A stretch of 64,000 bases of DNA from Gnetum montanum (GCA_015680685.1 MNCI01006012.1:70457-134456), one strand, 5' to 3'. Numbered from the stretch's first letter, positions 1 to 11,990 are shown. Notes: generated by a model not told the origin, from the letters alone. Numbers and translations are program-made.

Positions 1-559
1 ATGAGTGTTTTATTCATAGATGAGATTACTCATAAAAAGAAAAAAATACAAGACAATATATTGAAATATGAAAAAATAGAAAACAAAAAATTATAAAAAT
101 AAAGAAAAGTAAAACATTTATTAATTCTACTATTGTTAGAATGGGGGATACCCCCCATAACTAAATGGTTGAGCATAGCTAGAATTAATAAATGGAAGGT
201 TAGGATCCTTGCATGTTAAAAATATTGCAACCTAATCTTACTTACCCCATTGGGGTTCACACACTTGATTAGAGTTGACATAGTGGGGCAAGTTATAAGA
301 TGTGGTTAATTTATAAGGAGTTGACGCACTATGGTACTTGAGACCGTAAGATGGTATGCCAGGATCAACATGTCTACCCATGTGGCTATATTCATTGGGC
401 CGCATGGTTGTTGGAGTATTGAGTGGTGGTCCTAATAAGGTAACATGAGGCATTGGGTTTGAAGAGGAAGATGCACCACAATGTTGGACTTGTGTTCAGT
501 TGGTGAATGTAGTGGTTTCTGAATTGTGGTGTCCCTTTCTACAGTCACATCTAAAGAAG
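1..559 (-). other. End of gag and start of the 3' noncoding part of element E
   Basis: Low-coding sequence downstream of gag. A short open stretch at 453-238 may be the last part of the gag-like frame. No protease, RT or integrase motif is visible before the edge, so E may be a gag-only element like C, but the edge prevents a firm statement. The G/C-run palindrome at 141-158 marks the border between the coding part and the 3' noncoding part, as it does in C. Confidence 0.45.
141..158. other. G/C-run palindrome (ATGGGGG..CCCCCCAT)
   Basis: An 18-bp near-perfect palindrome of a G run followed by a C run. A counterpart occurs at 37541-37559 in element C, and a related G run at about 30630-30645 in D, each at the same place just after the last coding domain. 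The G run resembles the family's polypurine tract next to the 3' LTR. Confidence 0.6.
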
Positions 560-2435
560 GGACACCTATGATGTTTTGAAGGTTTCCCACTGTTATTGAC
601 AATAGAAGCACAAGTAATGTTCATGGGTTGATGCTGTGGTGCAAATCCTTTAGGTAAAATTGGTGGCGATGTAGAAGGAGATTAAGGATGAGAATTTTGA
701 AATTGAGGAGAATTGCAAGATACCCAAGGTGGTGGCCTTGTTAGAGAGGGTATGAGTGGATAGTATTTCGAAGAATGATAACGATGAGGTGAAGTAGAGG
801 ATGATGATTCAGTTGAAGAAATAGGGTGTTAAACATAGTAAGCATTTGGAGTTGGGACATACAAAGGATATGGTCGGATTCGTGATGGCCTCCCCCATGA
901 TTGGGGCTTTTGCCATTGTGGTTGAACCTGATATTTCTGTACGAAATATAGATGTAACATTCCTCCCCAATGCTCATGTAAATGTGACAAACTAGGCATT
1001 GGCCTTTGGGGTGATCATACAGAAATACGTTGCATTGATATGTGAAGTTAGCAGTTGAGTTCTTATTCTTATTATCTTCTACCCTTTGTTCTGATTTTTA
1101 CGTGGCATCTTGTCCTATTTCTTGATTTGGCATAGTTGTACCTCTACTATTGTTAGCATATTCTCCATATTTTCTATGCACCCACTTCGTCATCTTATTA
1201 ATCTTTACCTCAATTTCATCTAGTAATTGTTGCATTAACAAAGGTAGAAACGGTTGCACTTTCTCAAGGTGAGTTTATTTCTCTTCTTTATGGCTATGGA
1301 CCTTTGCTAATTCAAGATTTTGGTCCTATTGAGAGTTTTCAACATTCTCCCATTTAGCCATTTCTCCTTCTTCTTTTGCTACTTGCTTAATAAGCTCTTG
1401 AATTTGATGGGTTTGTAGCTCGTATAGTTGACCTTGGGCATACATCCCTAGGGTTTCCCTTTTTTCATTATAGAGCCCATCCATGATGTAATACATTAGC
1501 CTTTCCCCAGAGAATCCATGGCCTGGGCATTTGTTTAACAAAGAATAGTATCTTTCTAAGGCCATGTCCAAGGTTTCATGTTGCCCTTGTTTCCATTCTT
1601 GGATTTGTCTCCTCAAGGCTGACACTCTGGCATAGGTTTGATATCATTCAGGAAAGAGTTCTACCATTGTTGGCCAACTATGGATTGATTTTGGTTTTAA
1701 AGATCTATACCACACTTTTTCCTAGCCAACGAGTGTCATAGGAAAGTGCTTAAGTTTTTGCCATCCATTATCGATATTATTCCATACACAAGCATCATAG
1801 AAGTCTTGTATATGCTATTGTGCATCTGAATCATAGCCTCCTGCAAACTTGAAAAAGTTGTTTAAATCAAGCTTGGTTAGATGGCTTTCTTTGTGATGCC
1901 TACAGGATATTCGAATGCCCTCTTGTATAGGCATTAGGATCTTAGTGGCCAGAAGGGGCTCATCGTCACTAAGTAGGTTTTGAGTTTGCGAGCTGAGAAA
2001 ATGTTGTCCTTGTTCATGTTGGCATTCTCAATTTTCTTTGTGAGCTCAATTTTTAGTTCTATGTCGATCCCTTGAAAGGTAGTCATCCATGTCACAATCT
2101 AACATTGAAGGAGTAGAGGAAGAGGAAGAGAAAGAACTAAAAAAATTGTCCTAAATTTTGTGAGTTTTCTAATCATCCCCTAACAAATTCTTTTTAGCTA
2201 TTGATAAGGTCCTATGCTTTTTAGGCCTCCTCATTCTATGGGCTATCCCATCCTTACTAGAGGTGTCAGAGTTGGTTAACAAGAATCCTTGAGTATCATT
2301 GGGACACTCATGAACATATGGAATTCCTGCATAAAGTTGAGTACTCCAAACTTTGTCATCATCATATAATTTGTTGGTTCTCTAATGAATTGCCTCACTA
2401 GTTGTGGCACTAGCATAGTCTTGTGAGAGATACAT
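560..2435 (-). pseudogene. Broken gag of element E
   Basis: Capsid-type gag remnant. A start at 2435 is chosen because the following residues (MYLSQDY...) sit at the same place after the primer site as the gag start of element C at 35062. The clearest open stretch is 1625-1326, with RRQIQEWKQGQHETLDMALE and KCPGHGFSGERLMYYIMDGL, the conserved helix region of retrotransposon gag, matched in C near 35910-36110. Several in-frame stops and shifts elsewhere make it non-functional. The C-terminal proline- and histidine-rich part continues to about 560 or beyond (open piece 977-741). Family assignment is by motif and by similarity to the neighbouring copies. Confidence 0.8.
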
Positions 2436-2552
2436 TATTGTGAGTGGTGTGTGACTTAATTGAATTGAATTTATTTCATTTTTTAAAGAATATATCATTA
2501 ATACTTGTTACAGTGATCTTATATGATATACTAGTCTAAATAACTAACACCA

Positions 2553-2570
2553 TCCCTAGCAATGGTGTTA
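2553..2570 (-). promoter_or_regulatory. Primer-binding site of element E (tRNA-Asp type)
   Basis: On the minus strand, one base after the LTR, the 18 bases read TAACACCATTGCTAGGGA. The plant tRNA-Asp complement is TGGCGCCGTTGCCGGGGA; the six differences are all G-to-A or C-to-T. Confidence 0.75.
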
Positions 2571-2571
2571 A

Positions 2572-3481
2572 TGATGAGTGACGAGGTACCCCTACACTCA
2601 ACCATATGAATACGAGTGTTTCATGCATGATCCAGTCAAACTCTATAGATGGACTAGTTGTGGTATCTAGATAGTTACTTTTTTATCGCAGTTCACTATC
2701 TTCCCATTTGGACTAGTATTTGCTTTGTCACATATGGTTTAGTCTAGAGTGAGGTGTATGATGTAGTCCTAAACTAGTGCTACTCCTAGAGGCAATGGAA
2801 AATAACTTTAATTAAGCTAGGAGGAAAAGGGAGAGAGAGAGAGCTAAGATAATAGGAGGTTGAAGAGAGAATCTAAGCTAGCCTAAGTGCGATGAACATG
2901 TATTCCTTAATCATTTGTACACATCTTGGAACTCATGCACAACTACCACTAGGATTACCAAGCACATGGCCTAGGAACACTACTAGGATACCAAGTAGTC
3001 ACACTTGAATGCTCATGATTAAGTCATACTCATTCCACATTTAAGGAGTTTATGGTGAAGAGATATTAACTACAAAAGCAATAAATAACAATAAAATTAA
3101 ATAATTAAACTAAGTGAATGATGCAATGATGAAGTAATCTCAATATTTATTTTTGGTCATGTGTGTGTCCAACTCGAATAAAGGTTCGATACAATTACAA
3201 TCATCACACTATGGGCATGCACTAGGGGAAAGGGTTGAGAAGAACGAAAAATGAACTAACTTCTATCTACTGATTAAAAATCTAACTTCCTTTCCTATGC
3301 ATCCAATTGTGTATTTATAGGCTCACACAGGAACTGTGATATCACGTATCTGATATCGCTTGTCAGGCCACAATATCACGTACCTAATATCAGGGGTCCA
3401 ATATTGGGACTTATCAGACCTGATATCTTGTACCCGATAACAAGGGTCTGATATCAGCACCTGACAAACCATGATTCATCA
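2572..3481 (-). repeat. 5' LTR of element E (about 910 bp)
   Basis: It begins TGATGAGTGACGAGG and ends ATTCATCA on the plus strand, the TG...CA form shared by the LTRs of B, C and D, and it aligns with them over the first 100 bases. A TATA-like box (TATTTATA, 3312-3319, i.e. TATAAATA in element direction) marks the promoter. Between the box and the LTR edge lies a run of ATATC-type palindromic motifs (about 3336-3465). Confidence 0.85.
3336..3465. promoter_or_regulatory. Palindrome array in U3 of element E
   Basis: About seven imperfect copies of a module centred on GATATC or CAATATTG (for example GATATCACGTATCTGATATC at 3340-3359) lie between the LTR edge and the TATA box. D has the same array at the same place. 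The role is unknown; position suggests an upstream promoter element. Confidence 0.55.
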
Positions 3482-3529
3482 ATATTCATAAGATCCTCTC
3501 GAAACATTTGCTACCTTGGATGAACATTT
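3482..3529. other. Short stretch between element E and chromovirus G
   Basis: Forty-eight bases of unassigned sequence, probably the original left flank of G. Nothing recognisable. Confidence 0.4.
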
Positions 3530-4264
3530 TTTTAAACCCCTCATTATAGGACCCCATGATAATATATTGTATTTGAGTATATGTGATTAGACTCTATTGG
3601 TGGTCATGGGGGTGTATAGCTAGTGATGAAAGTATGATGATATATTCTCTAGAGATTTGATGATATTATACTTATGATTATGACTTATCATGACTATGTA
3701 TATTTATCTTGCTAGATGTATAGTATGATGTTTTGTGGCTATCATGGGATGAGGGTTGTAGAGAAAGATTGAGAACTAGTAGGTATGACCTTGATATTTG
3801 TGCTATGATTATGCATTTTAGCTTTGGTATTGGTATTGTTTAGTATATCATGTTATGTGATTATGAGTTAGTGATATTTAGTTGATCATGTTATGATGCC
3901 ATGATGATTATCATGTGATGCATGTTAAAGTTGTATGGGTAGTTAGCATATTTTATGGTGCATGCATGACTTTATGGTTATCTTGTGGATGAGATATGAT
4001 GTCTATAAGATCTATCAATATTTTTTTTGGACATTCTATAAGTGGGTTATGAAGTGTGGATCCCTCAACATTAGGTAGGGCAAGGGAANTTTGGTTTGGG
4101 CTTCTAGTTTTGGTATTTCTTATTTCTAGTGTTTGATTCATATGCATACTTATGGGATTTCATGCCTAACAAATAAGAGTTCATATGTGAATTTGATTAA
4201 CGTTGAGAGCATATTTGTGTCACAAATTGTGTTGGAAATTTACTATGATTTTTGGATTCTTGGT
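3530..4264 (+). repeat. 5' LTR of G, piece 1
   Basis: Similar to the 3' LTR of G from 50313 (shared GGTCATG..GATGTATAGCTAGT, TTATGCTTATGATTAT, GTGGATCCCT.AACATTAG). The exact start near 3530 (TTTAAACCCC) is inferred from alignment with the 3' LTR. A single N is at 4089. Confidence 0.75.
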
Positions 4265-5696
4265 TGTTGATGCATAAAATTTGGATACATCAATACTGGG
4301 AAAAAAACTCATTTTAGGAGACTACTACCTAGGGCACCTCCTGTATGGGTATGGAAACCCAAGAATAGTCTTAGCTAGAGAGGGCTATGTGACATTGAAA
4401 CAAAATAAATTAAACTAAAATTCAAAGAAAGTTTGAATAGAACAATTGTCTTGAATCCCAAGACTTAATGAAAGCACAATAGTTAATTAAAAAAATAAAT
4501 TTCCCTTGGCCCTAGTGCTACTATCATTCATGTCATTGGTCCATTATAGATGCCACTCTAGCCAACACTACTCATAGTCACCAAAAGAGGGAGAGAGAAG
4601 AAGCTAGATTCCATGTCGCTTGTGGTCACGTGTCGGTTGTTGCTGGAACATCTACTATAATCCATCACTTGCTATCATTCATAGTTGTTGTGGCAGTGTA
4701 CCATCAATTTTCAAATGTGCCTTTGATGCATACATGTTAACTATAGCTACTATGTGTCAAAGAAAGGGAGACCACCCAGTGAAAGCGAGGATGATCTAGT
4801 AGGGCTTGAGAGGGGGGGCGGGGTCTCTCTTCATTGAGTAGTAGCGGATTAGCAAGGGGAGATCGAGCCTCCTCTTCTTCCATTTGCAACAATTCATCCT
4901 TTTCTCCCAAGCAAGGGCACAAGGGGATAGGAGCCAAAAATTAAAAAAATGGCACATCCGATAACAATGTAGCTACATATAGTAGCAAGCTCTCTCACTT
5001 TCACCAAAGAGCAGTTAGGGGTCTTGGAGTAGCTAGGAAATCCGTAGGTAGTAGTTTTCTTCTTCTATGTGGTGGGCTATGGTAGTCCTCCCTTGCAACT
5101 ATGGTAGTGTTTTGTAGGTCCCCTCACATATGGGATGTTCCTATGACATGTTCACACCACTTCATAATCAGTAATGTGTGACTGATAGTGCGCTTGTGCG
5201 TTAGGCCTGGCAAAGGCTCTGATGATGGTAGTAGTGCTGGTGGCTGGTAGAATGACAAACCATATTTATTTTTCCTCCTCTCCTCTTTGGCATGTAGGAA
5301 ATCCTCCTCTCTCATGTTGAAGCCACTATGTTAGCAGTGCCAAAGACGTAGCACCTACCCATGGTAGTTTCTCTTTCTCTCTCCTCCTCTTCAGGTGATG
5401 ATCTTAGTCTTGCTACTTGGCAGTGGATACCATCGATAATGATGGATTGACAACATCATTAGGACTAGGGAAAATTTATTCTTTTAGTTATTTATTTTAT
5501 CTGAGATAATCATTTAATTTAAATTCCAAATTTCCTTCTTCTTCTTTTACTTTACAGTTTGCAAAAGGCCATGTAGCCCCCTCTAGATAAGACTATTCAT
5601 GGTTTCCATACCCATACAGGAGGCATCCTAGGCAATAGTCTCCTAAAATCAGTTTTCCTTCCTGGTGTTGGTGCATCCAAATTTTATGCATCAACA
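4265..5696. mobile_element. Inverted-repeat DNA element, 1.43 kb, 5-bp target duplication
   Basis: The two ends are inverted copies of about 125-130 bp (4265-4395 and 5570-5696), both beginning TGTTGATGCATAAAATTTGG and sharing blocks such as TTTTAGGAGACTA and CCTCCTGTATGGGTATGG. The direct repeat TTGGT flanks it at 4260-4264 and 5697-5701. No transposase is visible, so it is non-autonomous. TG...CA ends plus a 5-bp duplication recall LTR elements, but the ends are inverted, not direct. The central part (about 4560-5450) is GC-richer with short unrecognised open frames on the minus strand (4937-4737, 5315-5124). Confidence 0.8.
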
Positions 5697-5701
5697 TTGG
5701 T

Positions 5702-6033
5702 ATGATGTGTTTTGTTATGATGTTTATACATGACTTTATACCCTTTAGGGATTATAAAGACTTCATTGTTGATCTTCAAGGCATAGGGGGCTAGGAAGGA
5801 GGGATGCTTCTATGGGGGAATGTGAGTATCATGGACCAATGTTAGGATGTAAATTCAATGTTCATCATGTTTTATATTTTGTATTGTCATCATTGTTACA
5901 TGAAATTTATGTTGAGTGCAACTGGGAGCAGGTTATGATAAGATTGTGCTCTAGTTGCAACTAGGATTTTCTAATAGTTTTTACTAGGAAGGTAAGCATA
6001 ATGTCATCATGATGCTATTGCCATATCCTATAG
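5702..6033 (+). repeat. 5' LTR of G, piece 2
   Basis: Sequence between the inverted-repeat element and the left LTR of A. It lacks a counterpart in the truncated 3' LTR, so assignment to G is by position: removal of the two insertions joins it to piece 1 and piece 3. Confidence 0.5.
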
Positions 6034-7309
6034 TGATGAGACATCTAGTGGTACTTTTTATGTTAATTGTAACTCCTAGATCTGGGAAAGTGTTTTGTGC
6101 ATCCTGTGTTTATAGTTTAGCATGTTAGTTGAGGTTATTGGTTCTCTATAATGCATCTTTACCTTTAGTGTCACACTCCAAGCTTCATGCCTAATTCCAT
6201 GCTTTTTAGGATGATTCTAGCTTCATTCAAATGTCCTAGGACCATTCTATCATTGGCCTTTGAGTTCCATCTTATCCCAAATGCAACGTGGTGGATTGTG
6301 GCTATAGGAAGGGGGATTGTGTACGTAGTGCTTTGCTATCTTGCATTAGCACATCCTAGGCATCAATGTAATGGTGTTTATGCACCCTCTGCCTAGTTGC
6401 AATTGCTTATCTTTGTTGGTAGTGTGACTAGGTTGGCTTGCATGGCATTGACAAACCTCCATTGATGCCCAAGCACTGATGAACCCTCTTTGTTCCCATG
6501 CAAAAACTATAAATACCTAAGTTGAGTTTTTTTTTTCAATAACAAGTTAATACTTAGTCATTTATTTGAGCTTGTGGCATTTAATTTTGTGAAGAGCTCT
6601 TCCTCCCTTGGGTAAGTTGATTTCCTTCGGTGTTTTGAGTCATCAGTCTCACAAATGCAACTAGACTTTATCATAGTGCTACCATGCATACATAGCTTGG
6701 AACTGTTTTCTTGATGTGTAGTCCAGTGTTTTCATAATAAATAAAGCTTGGTTTTTCCTCACTTTATCATTGATGCCATAAATATTAAAATACCAAAAAC
6801 ATCATGAAACATTAAAATCCTAAAAATATTTATTTAATTCTCATTTTTATAAGTTGTAATGATTTAACCTTATCCAAAGAGGTCATAATTGTATGGCATG
6901 GTCATGGACCATCAAGGTTATAACTAAGAGTCATTTTATTACATTTCATATGTAGTGTTGCACCTATCCCTTAAGGAATTGCAACACATATAAGTGTGCA
7001 TGTGAGCATTATCCCTATCCCCAGGTAGGATTGCAATGCATGTGTGTTTATTATAATTTATTCTTTATAACTATAAAATACATAAAAATCATAAAATATA
7101 AAAGTATAAATATTCCTTTATCTTTTCCACCATGGTAGCATAGGTTTGAATTGTATTATATGTATTATAGTATATTTTATATTTTTGAACACAATGACAT
7201 ACATGAGTGTTCTTGGAAATCCACTCAACATCATCTTAGAAGCGTACAATCGAATTACATCACAATTCAAATGATATATCTCTTAGTCCAAAATTGGAAA
7301 GACCCTTAT
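6034..7309 (+). repeat. 5' LTR of element A
   Basis: Starts TGATGAGACATCTAGTGG and aligns along its whole length with 40396-41650. A TATA box (TATAAATA) is at 6508-6515. The expected terminal CA has been lost: the left copy ends CCCTTAT where the right copy ends CCTTATCA. Confidence 0.85.
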
Positions 7310-7327
7310 TGGCATCATTACTAGGGA
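7310..7327 (+). promoter_or_regulatory. Primer-binding site of element A
   Basis: TGGCATCATTACTAGGGA, matching the tRNA-Asp complement at 12 of 18 bases; the six differences are transitions. It immediately follows the LTR. Confidence 0.75.
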
Positions 7328-7574
7328 AAGTACTGGTGAATTGCTTGGAAATACTTGTACAATATCTATTTTTATTTTTACTCAAACCTAGTATATGTTT
7401 CTTAGTGTTGTATATAGGTTTTGAACAAAGAAAAATGGTGGATGATGTTAAGAGCCCACCAAAGATCTCAACAAAAGCACCAGAATGAAAAAAGGCTTCT
7501 ATTATATTCAAACATGTGAATGATCCAGCTTTACCACCAATTGTCTTAACTTATCATTAGGACAAGCAAGCAAG

Positions 7575-9600
7575 ATGGATAACATTCATGGACATTTTAC
7601 AAAGAAACCAGTTGTAGCTACAAAAATAGATCTAGAAGAGGTCTTAATTAACCTTGGGCTACAGGAATTTTACACCTTCTATGTGGCTTTGAAGCTAGAT
7701 TTTAGCAACTATAAGCCTCATTTGAGGTAAGAGCTTCAAGATCAGATGGCATAGGAGAAGGTCTATCATGGCTTTTCATCTAATCACTTAGATGAGAAGT
7801 GAGGTGAGAAACCAAACATCAAAGACAAAGGACCACTTCACCAAGAAGGCCCATGGTTGAAGGCTATCAATTCTAATGCATCTTGAACCTATGAGGATGA
7901 TCTTCTCCCCAAGTTCTAGCATCTCCATCTATTAAGACCATCCATTGATGATAGTTCCCCCTTATTTGATTGGGGTGATTATCATGAACTTAACATAGTT
8001 GTTTGCATTTCAAGGAAGCATGTTTGTGGTAGTAGGATCAAACACATCAACATGATTGATGTTTCATTATACAAAGGGTATCCTAGTGATGATCCCCAAA
8101 TTCATATGCAAGCATTTGATAATGCGTACTATCAACAAGGAATCATTAGTAATTGGTAGAAGTTGTGGTTATTCCCTTGCATNTTATCAACAAGGAATCA
8201 TTAGTAATTGGTAGAAGTTGTGGTTATTCCCTTGCATCTTCATTGAACAAGAAAAAACCTAGTACTAATCTTTTCCACCTAAATTAATTCAAGCATGGAT
8301 AGACATGATTAAAAATTTCTACATCAAATTTCAAACCTATGCCTGCATTTTCTACATCCAAAAGGAGATGGCTTAATGAAGGAAAAAAGCCCATGAATCA
8401 CTAGAAATTACCATCGATAGATATCATAAAACTGTCCACTACTATTTGAACCATTGCCTTAGCCAAAGAAAGTAGTTCATGCATATCATGGAAGACCTAA
8501 GGTAAGATACAAGTGAGTGATTAGATATGTATGCAATGGGCTAGGTACAAAAAACGTTCATGGCCCAAATCAAAGTACTTCTTAACACTATTGCTAGCAT
8601 GGAAGGAGAATGAAGAAAATGATAATCTTTAGAGAAGTATAACCATGATTGCATGCATACAAAGGAAGCTAGAATCATTGAAGGTATAGTCAAAACTTCC
8701 TTTTCTATTGAGGCCTTAGCACATGAGTAAGTTATAACTCTTAAGATTTTGGTAGACTTGGCCCACCAAGTGAACTAAGTTTGGGATGTGATGGACAAGA
8801 AAATAACCATTACCCTCAAAGGCATTGAGGGTAGAGTAGCTGAAGCAAAAACAAAACAAGTTGCATCACTTGGACATAGAAAAAAGTAAGAAGGTGAAGG
8901 TAAGAAGAAGCTCTCTTTCTCTAAGGGTGTAAAAGAAGATTTAGATACAGCTTCCTCATCCTCCAATAATAAGGATCCTTATGAATATTGTGTAAATCCT
9001 CATAACTTGTAGTGCTACCTAGTCATGGCCCACATAATTAGTGAAATGATACAAGATGGAATTTCCTTGAATCCTAATTTCATTAGGAGGTAAATATGGA
9101 GGACTTCCTTTTACAATACATCATATTATCTTTGAGGTGTATACTTGCAAGCCATGCAGCAGTACAAGCAATGGCTAGCTCAAAATCCTTAGGGTGTTGC
9201 TCCATGGAATTTTCCAATGCAACAAAAAATGTCATTTCCTCCAAATCCTTATTTCATTAATCCTGTCTTGCAAGCTTCTCATTATCAACAACAACTTCAA
9301 TTCCATGGAATGTGGAATCCCCAATCAACCACAATTAAGGCAATCCAAATATTTTACTATTGCTCACTATGTTAATAATGCTTCCATATATGTTTTTGGG
9401 AAATATTACAAGCTCATATCAACTTAGTTGGAGAGAGAAATTCAAGATCCCATAACAAGATATTTTTTTGTAAGCCTAGATATGAGCACCATGGGATTGG
9501 ATCTACCTCATCCTATCCTTCATGTGGAGAGGATAATTCTTCCAATAGAATAGAAGTCCAAATTTAAGAGGCCCCTATATCATTCCATGAGTGCTATTAG
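7575..9600 (+). pseudogene. Broken gag of element A
   Basis: The start at 7575 (MDNIHGHFTKKP) is the first methionine of the longest gag-like reading frame after the primer site. The frame includes YKGYPSDDPQIHMQAFDNAY (about 8070-8130), the usual gag signature of a folded capsid partner region, but stops occur every 30-80 codons. A lysine-rich stretch follows near 8870-8950, then a Cys-poor remnant of the zinc-knuckle region (PYEYCVNPHN, about 8970-9000). A 53-bp duplication around the N at 8183 breaks the frame artificially. Confidence 0.7.
8130..8237. repeat. 53-bp exact duplication around an N (probable assembly join)
   Basis: Bases 8130-8182 and 8185-8237 are identical and separated only by N (8183) and one T. 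The same pattern occurs around the N at 29686. Confidence 0.85.
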
Positions 9601-9649
9601 AGAAATCCATCCACTCCAAGGAAGGGTTCTTCAAATATTTCTGACTATT

Positions 9650-10200
9650 CAGATGTGATGAAACTTGATAGTAATGGCATTGTAATAATTACAATGACTA
9701 AGGTGGTCATGTGGGTAGTAAAAAAATTCCATCTACCTAAAAATAAGACCAATTGTAGTAGTCCCACAGTGGAGATCCAAATTGGTGAGAAAGGTTATCT
9801 CCTAGCTTTGTGTGTCTCTACTTCAAGAGTTAATATTATTTCATTGCAACAATACCTTGATTGGCAACTTCACTTCCTCAAGAGTACTAATGTCATAGTA
9901 GAGCTAGCTTACTAATATTATACATACCTTGTGAGATAGGTGAATGATGTTATGAATACTTGGATGGGATGGTCATACCTTGTTAATTTCTTGGTGATTA
10001 AACCAAAAAATAAGATGGGAGATAGCCTTTCTATCATCATGGGAAGACCCTAATTGAGGACCATTAATGCTAGGTTGGATTTCCAAGGCCTCCACCTTAA
10101 AATTGGTAGGAAAGATGCAATTGGAAGACACATTACAAGTGAATCTCATGTGATCCTTCCTAGAATTGTGGCAAGCATGGTTGCAACTGCTATGTCATAG
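9650..10200 (+). pseudogene. Retropepsin remnant of element A
   Basis: Aspartic protease region between gag and RT. The active-site strand reads LLALCVSTSRVNIIS (about 9795-9845), where the family has D-S/T-G: the aspartate is replaced by valine and the glycine is also lost. The conserved C-terminal strand is present as LSIIMGRP (about 10025-10050). Missing catalytic residues and a stop at 9913 show it is dead. Confidence 0.7.
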
Positions 10201-10399
10201 AGCACCTCTATGCTATCAAAGACATAAATTACCTTGAAGAACATCTGGTTCATAAAGCCACACATCAAGTCTTTAAGAGACCAATCGATGCTCTTGCATT
10301 ATCTAATGTTGAATCATCTAATTTAGAAGTTGAGAACACAATGAAGGTAGTTATAATGATGTAATACAATCCTTAATTTTGGGCCATTTTTGGCTTGTC

Positions 10400-11480
10400 C
10401 TAAGATATTTTTACATTACCACTTGATCTCAAGCCATTTCTTGAAGGATTGAAGTATTTTTTCATTACATATGGTCATTCCATCATCATTAATTCCTTTC
10501 TGATGATAATCCAAAATGTTAAATTGAAAAGGATAGTTGCAAAATGGAGAAAATACTTTGCCTAGTTCCATGATGAACTAATGGGAATTGATACTTTGAT
10601 CTATCAAGACCACATATACATGAATCTGAGTGTCAGATGTTGGTGGATGCTACAATGTAGACTCAATCAAAATATGTGGGACATGATGAAAGGTGAAATC
10701 ACATGTCTTCTACAAGTTGGTTTCATTGCTCCTATTTCTAACAATGAATGGATTATTATGACTATATTTGCACAAAAGAATGGAAACAAATGAAGAGTTT
10801 ATATTAATTGCAAGTTACAAAGTACTTCCACCTTTAAGGATAATTTTTAATTACTGTTTTGAGATTAGGTATTGAACAATATCACAAGTTAGGAGAACAA
10901 CAACTTTCTTGATGGGTAATCTAATTATAATCAAATCAATATAGCTATATAGTATCAAGTCATAATTACCTTCATTTATCCATGAGGGACCTTTACCTTC
11001 AAGCACATGACATATGGGTTATGCAATGCACCAACCATGTTTCAATGGTTGGTGATGTCTATGTTCCATGATTACATCAACAAGAGTATGAAAGTCTTTC
11101 TGGATAATTTTTCCACCTATAGAAAATCATTCTATTACTACTAGGTGAACCTAAATCTAAATTGGAAGAAGAGACAACTAATGATAACTAAGGGCATCAT
11201 TCTTAGTCACAAAGTTTCAAAGAAGTGAATTGAAGCTAATCCTAATAAGATTCATACCATCAAGAACATGACACAAATATCCACAATAGTTAAATAGGTG
11301 CAATATTTTCTAGGCCACATTGGCTACTATTGTCATTTTATTAAAGATTATTCTAGAATATTTAAATCCTTATTTGAGCTTACGAAGAAAGACATTATAT
11401 TCCTATCAAACAAGGAATGTGAAAATAACTTTTAGTATCTAAAGAAAACATTAATTTAAACCCCCATGATGTAGATTTCT
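10400..11480 (+). pseudogene. Reverse transcriptase remnant of element A
   Basis: Fingers region GEITCLLQVGFIAPISN (about 10694-10745) corresponds to the usual K-x-G-F-I/I-x-P-I/V-S motif. Palm motifs are TFKHMTYGLCNAPTMFQ (about 10990-11045) and the catalytic strand MKVFLDNFSTY (about 11089-11121), in which the second aspartate of the family's D-D pair is asparagine. Multiple stops and shifts separate these blocks. Confidence 0.8.
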
Positions 11481-11990
11481 AATTGGACTCAACCATTTCA
11501 TATAATGATAGATGCTTTTGATTTTTTATTAGGTGATGTCCTAATGTAATTTGATGAGAAGAAGAGGCCCTACAATAGCCACTGTGCTAGCAAAAGCATT
11601 ATGGGGCCTCAAATAAACTATACCATCATAGAAAAAGAATTCATAACCTTTTTTTTTTTTTGCATTCCAAAAATTTATATATTATGTTCTAGGATGCAAA
11701 ATTTTCATTCACACTGATTATAGTACCTTTTGGTTTTTCATGAACAAACTATATATCAGTCCTAATGTGATACAATGGATTGTTCTCTTGTAGAAATTTA
11801 ACCTTCATATGATTGATCATAAGGGGGTTGACAACGTGATGGTAAATCATTTATCATGGTTAAGAATTGGAAACAAGGGGAAATGCATTCTTCTTAATAA
11901 CTTTTCGAATGACCATATTTGTATGGTCACTTTCAAATTCAAGAGTAAACCTTGATGCCTAGGGTATGTGAATATCCTTAATTACTTGGT
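11480..11990 (+). pseudogene. RNase H remnant of element A
   Basis: QPFHIMIDAFDFLLGDVLM (about 11499-11555) is the first RNase H strand with its aspartate in place of the usual D-A-S. INYTIIEKEFI (about 11616-11650) is the conserved T-x-x-E-K-E helix start. A run of T after 11650 and several stops disrupt it. Confidence 0.7.

Larger units (their letters stand above)
1..3481 (-). mobile_element. Element E: partial Ty3/gypsy retrotransposon, tRNA-Asp primed
   Basis: Read on the minus strand, this is the 5' half of an LTR retrotransposon: 5' LTR (3481 to 2572), a primer-binding site beside it, then a broken gag running to the left edge. The primer type and gag match elements B, C and D further right, so it belongs to the same Tat/Athila-like family. 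Its 3' LTR lies outside the window, so target duplication cannot be tested; the 5 bases after the LTR (3482-3486) are ATATT. It is inserted about 48 bp before the start of chromovirus G. Confidence 0.85.

Noticed and set aside
8775-8966. Minus-strand open frame of 63 codons
   Set aside because: Shadow of the Lys-rich gag region of element A on the plus strand.
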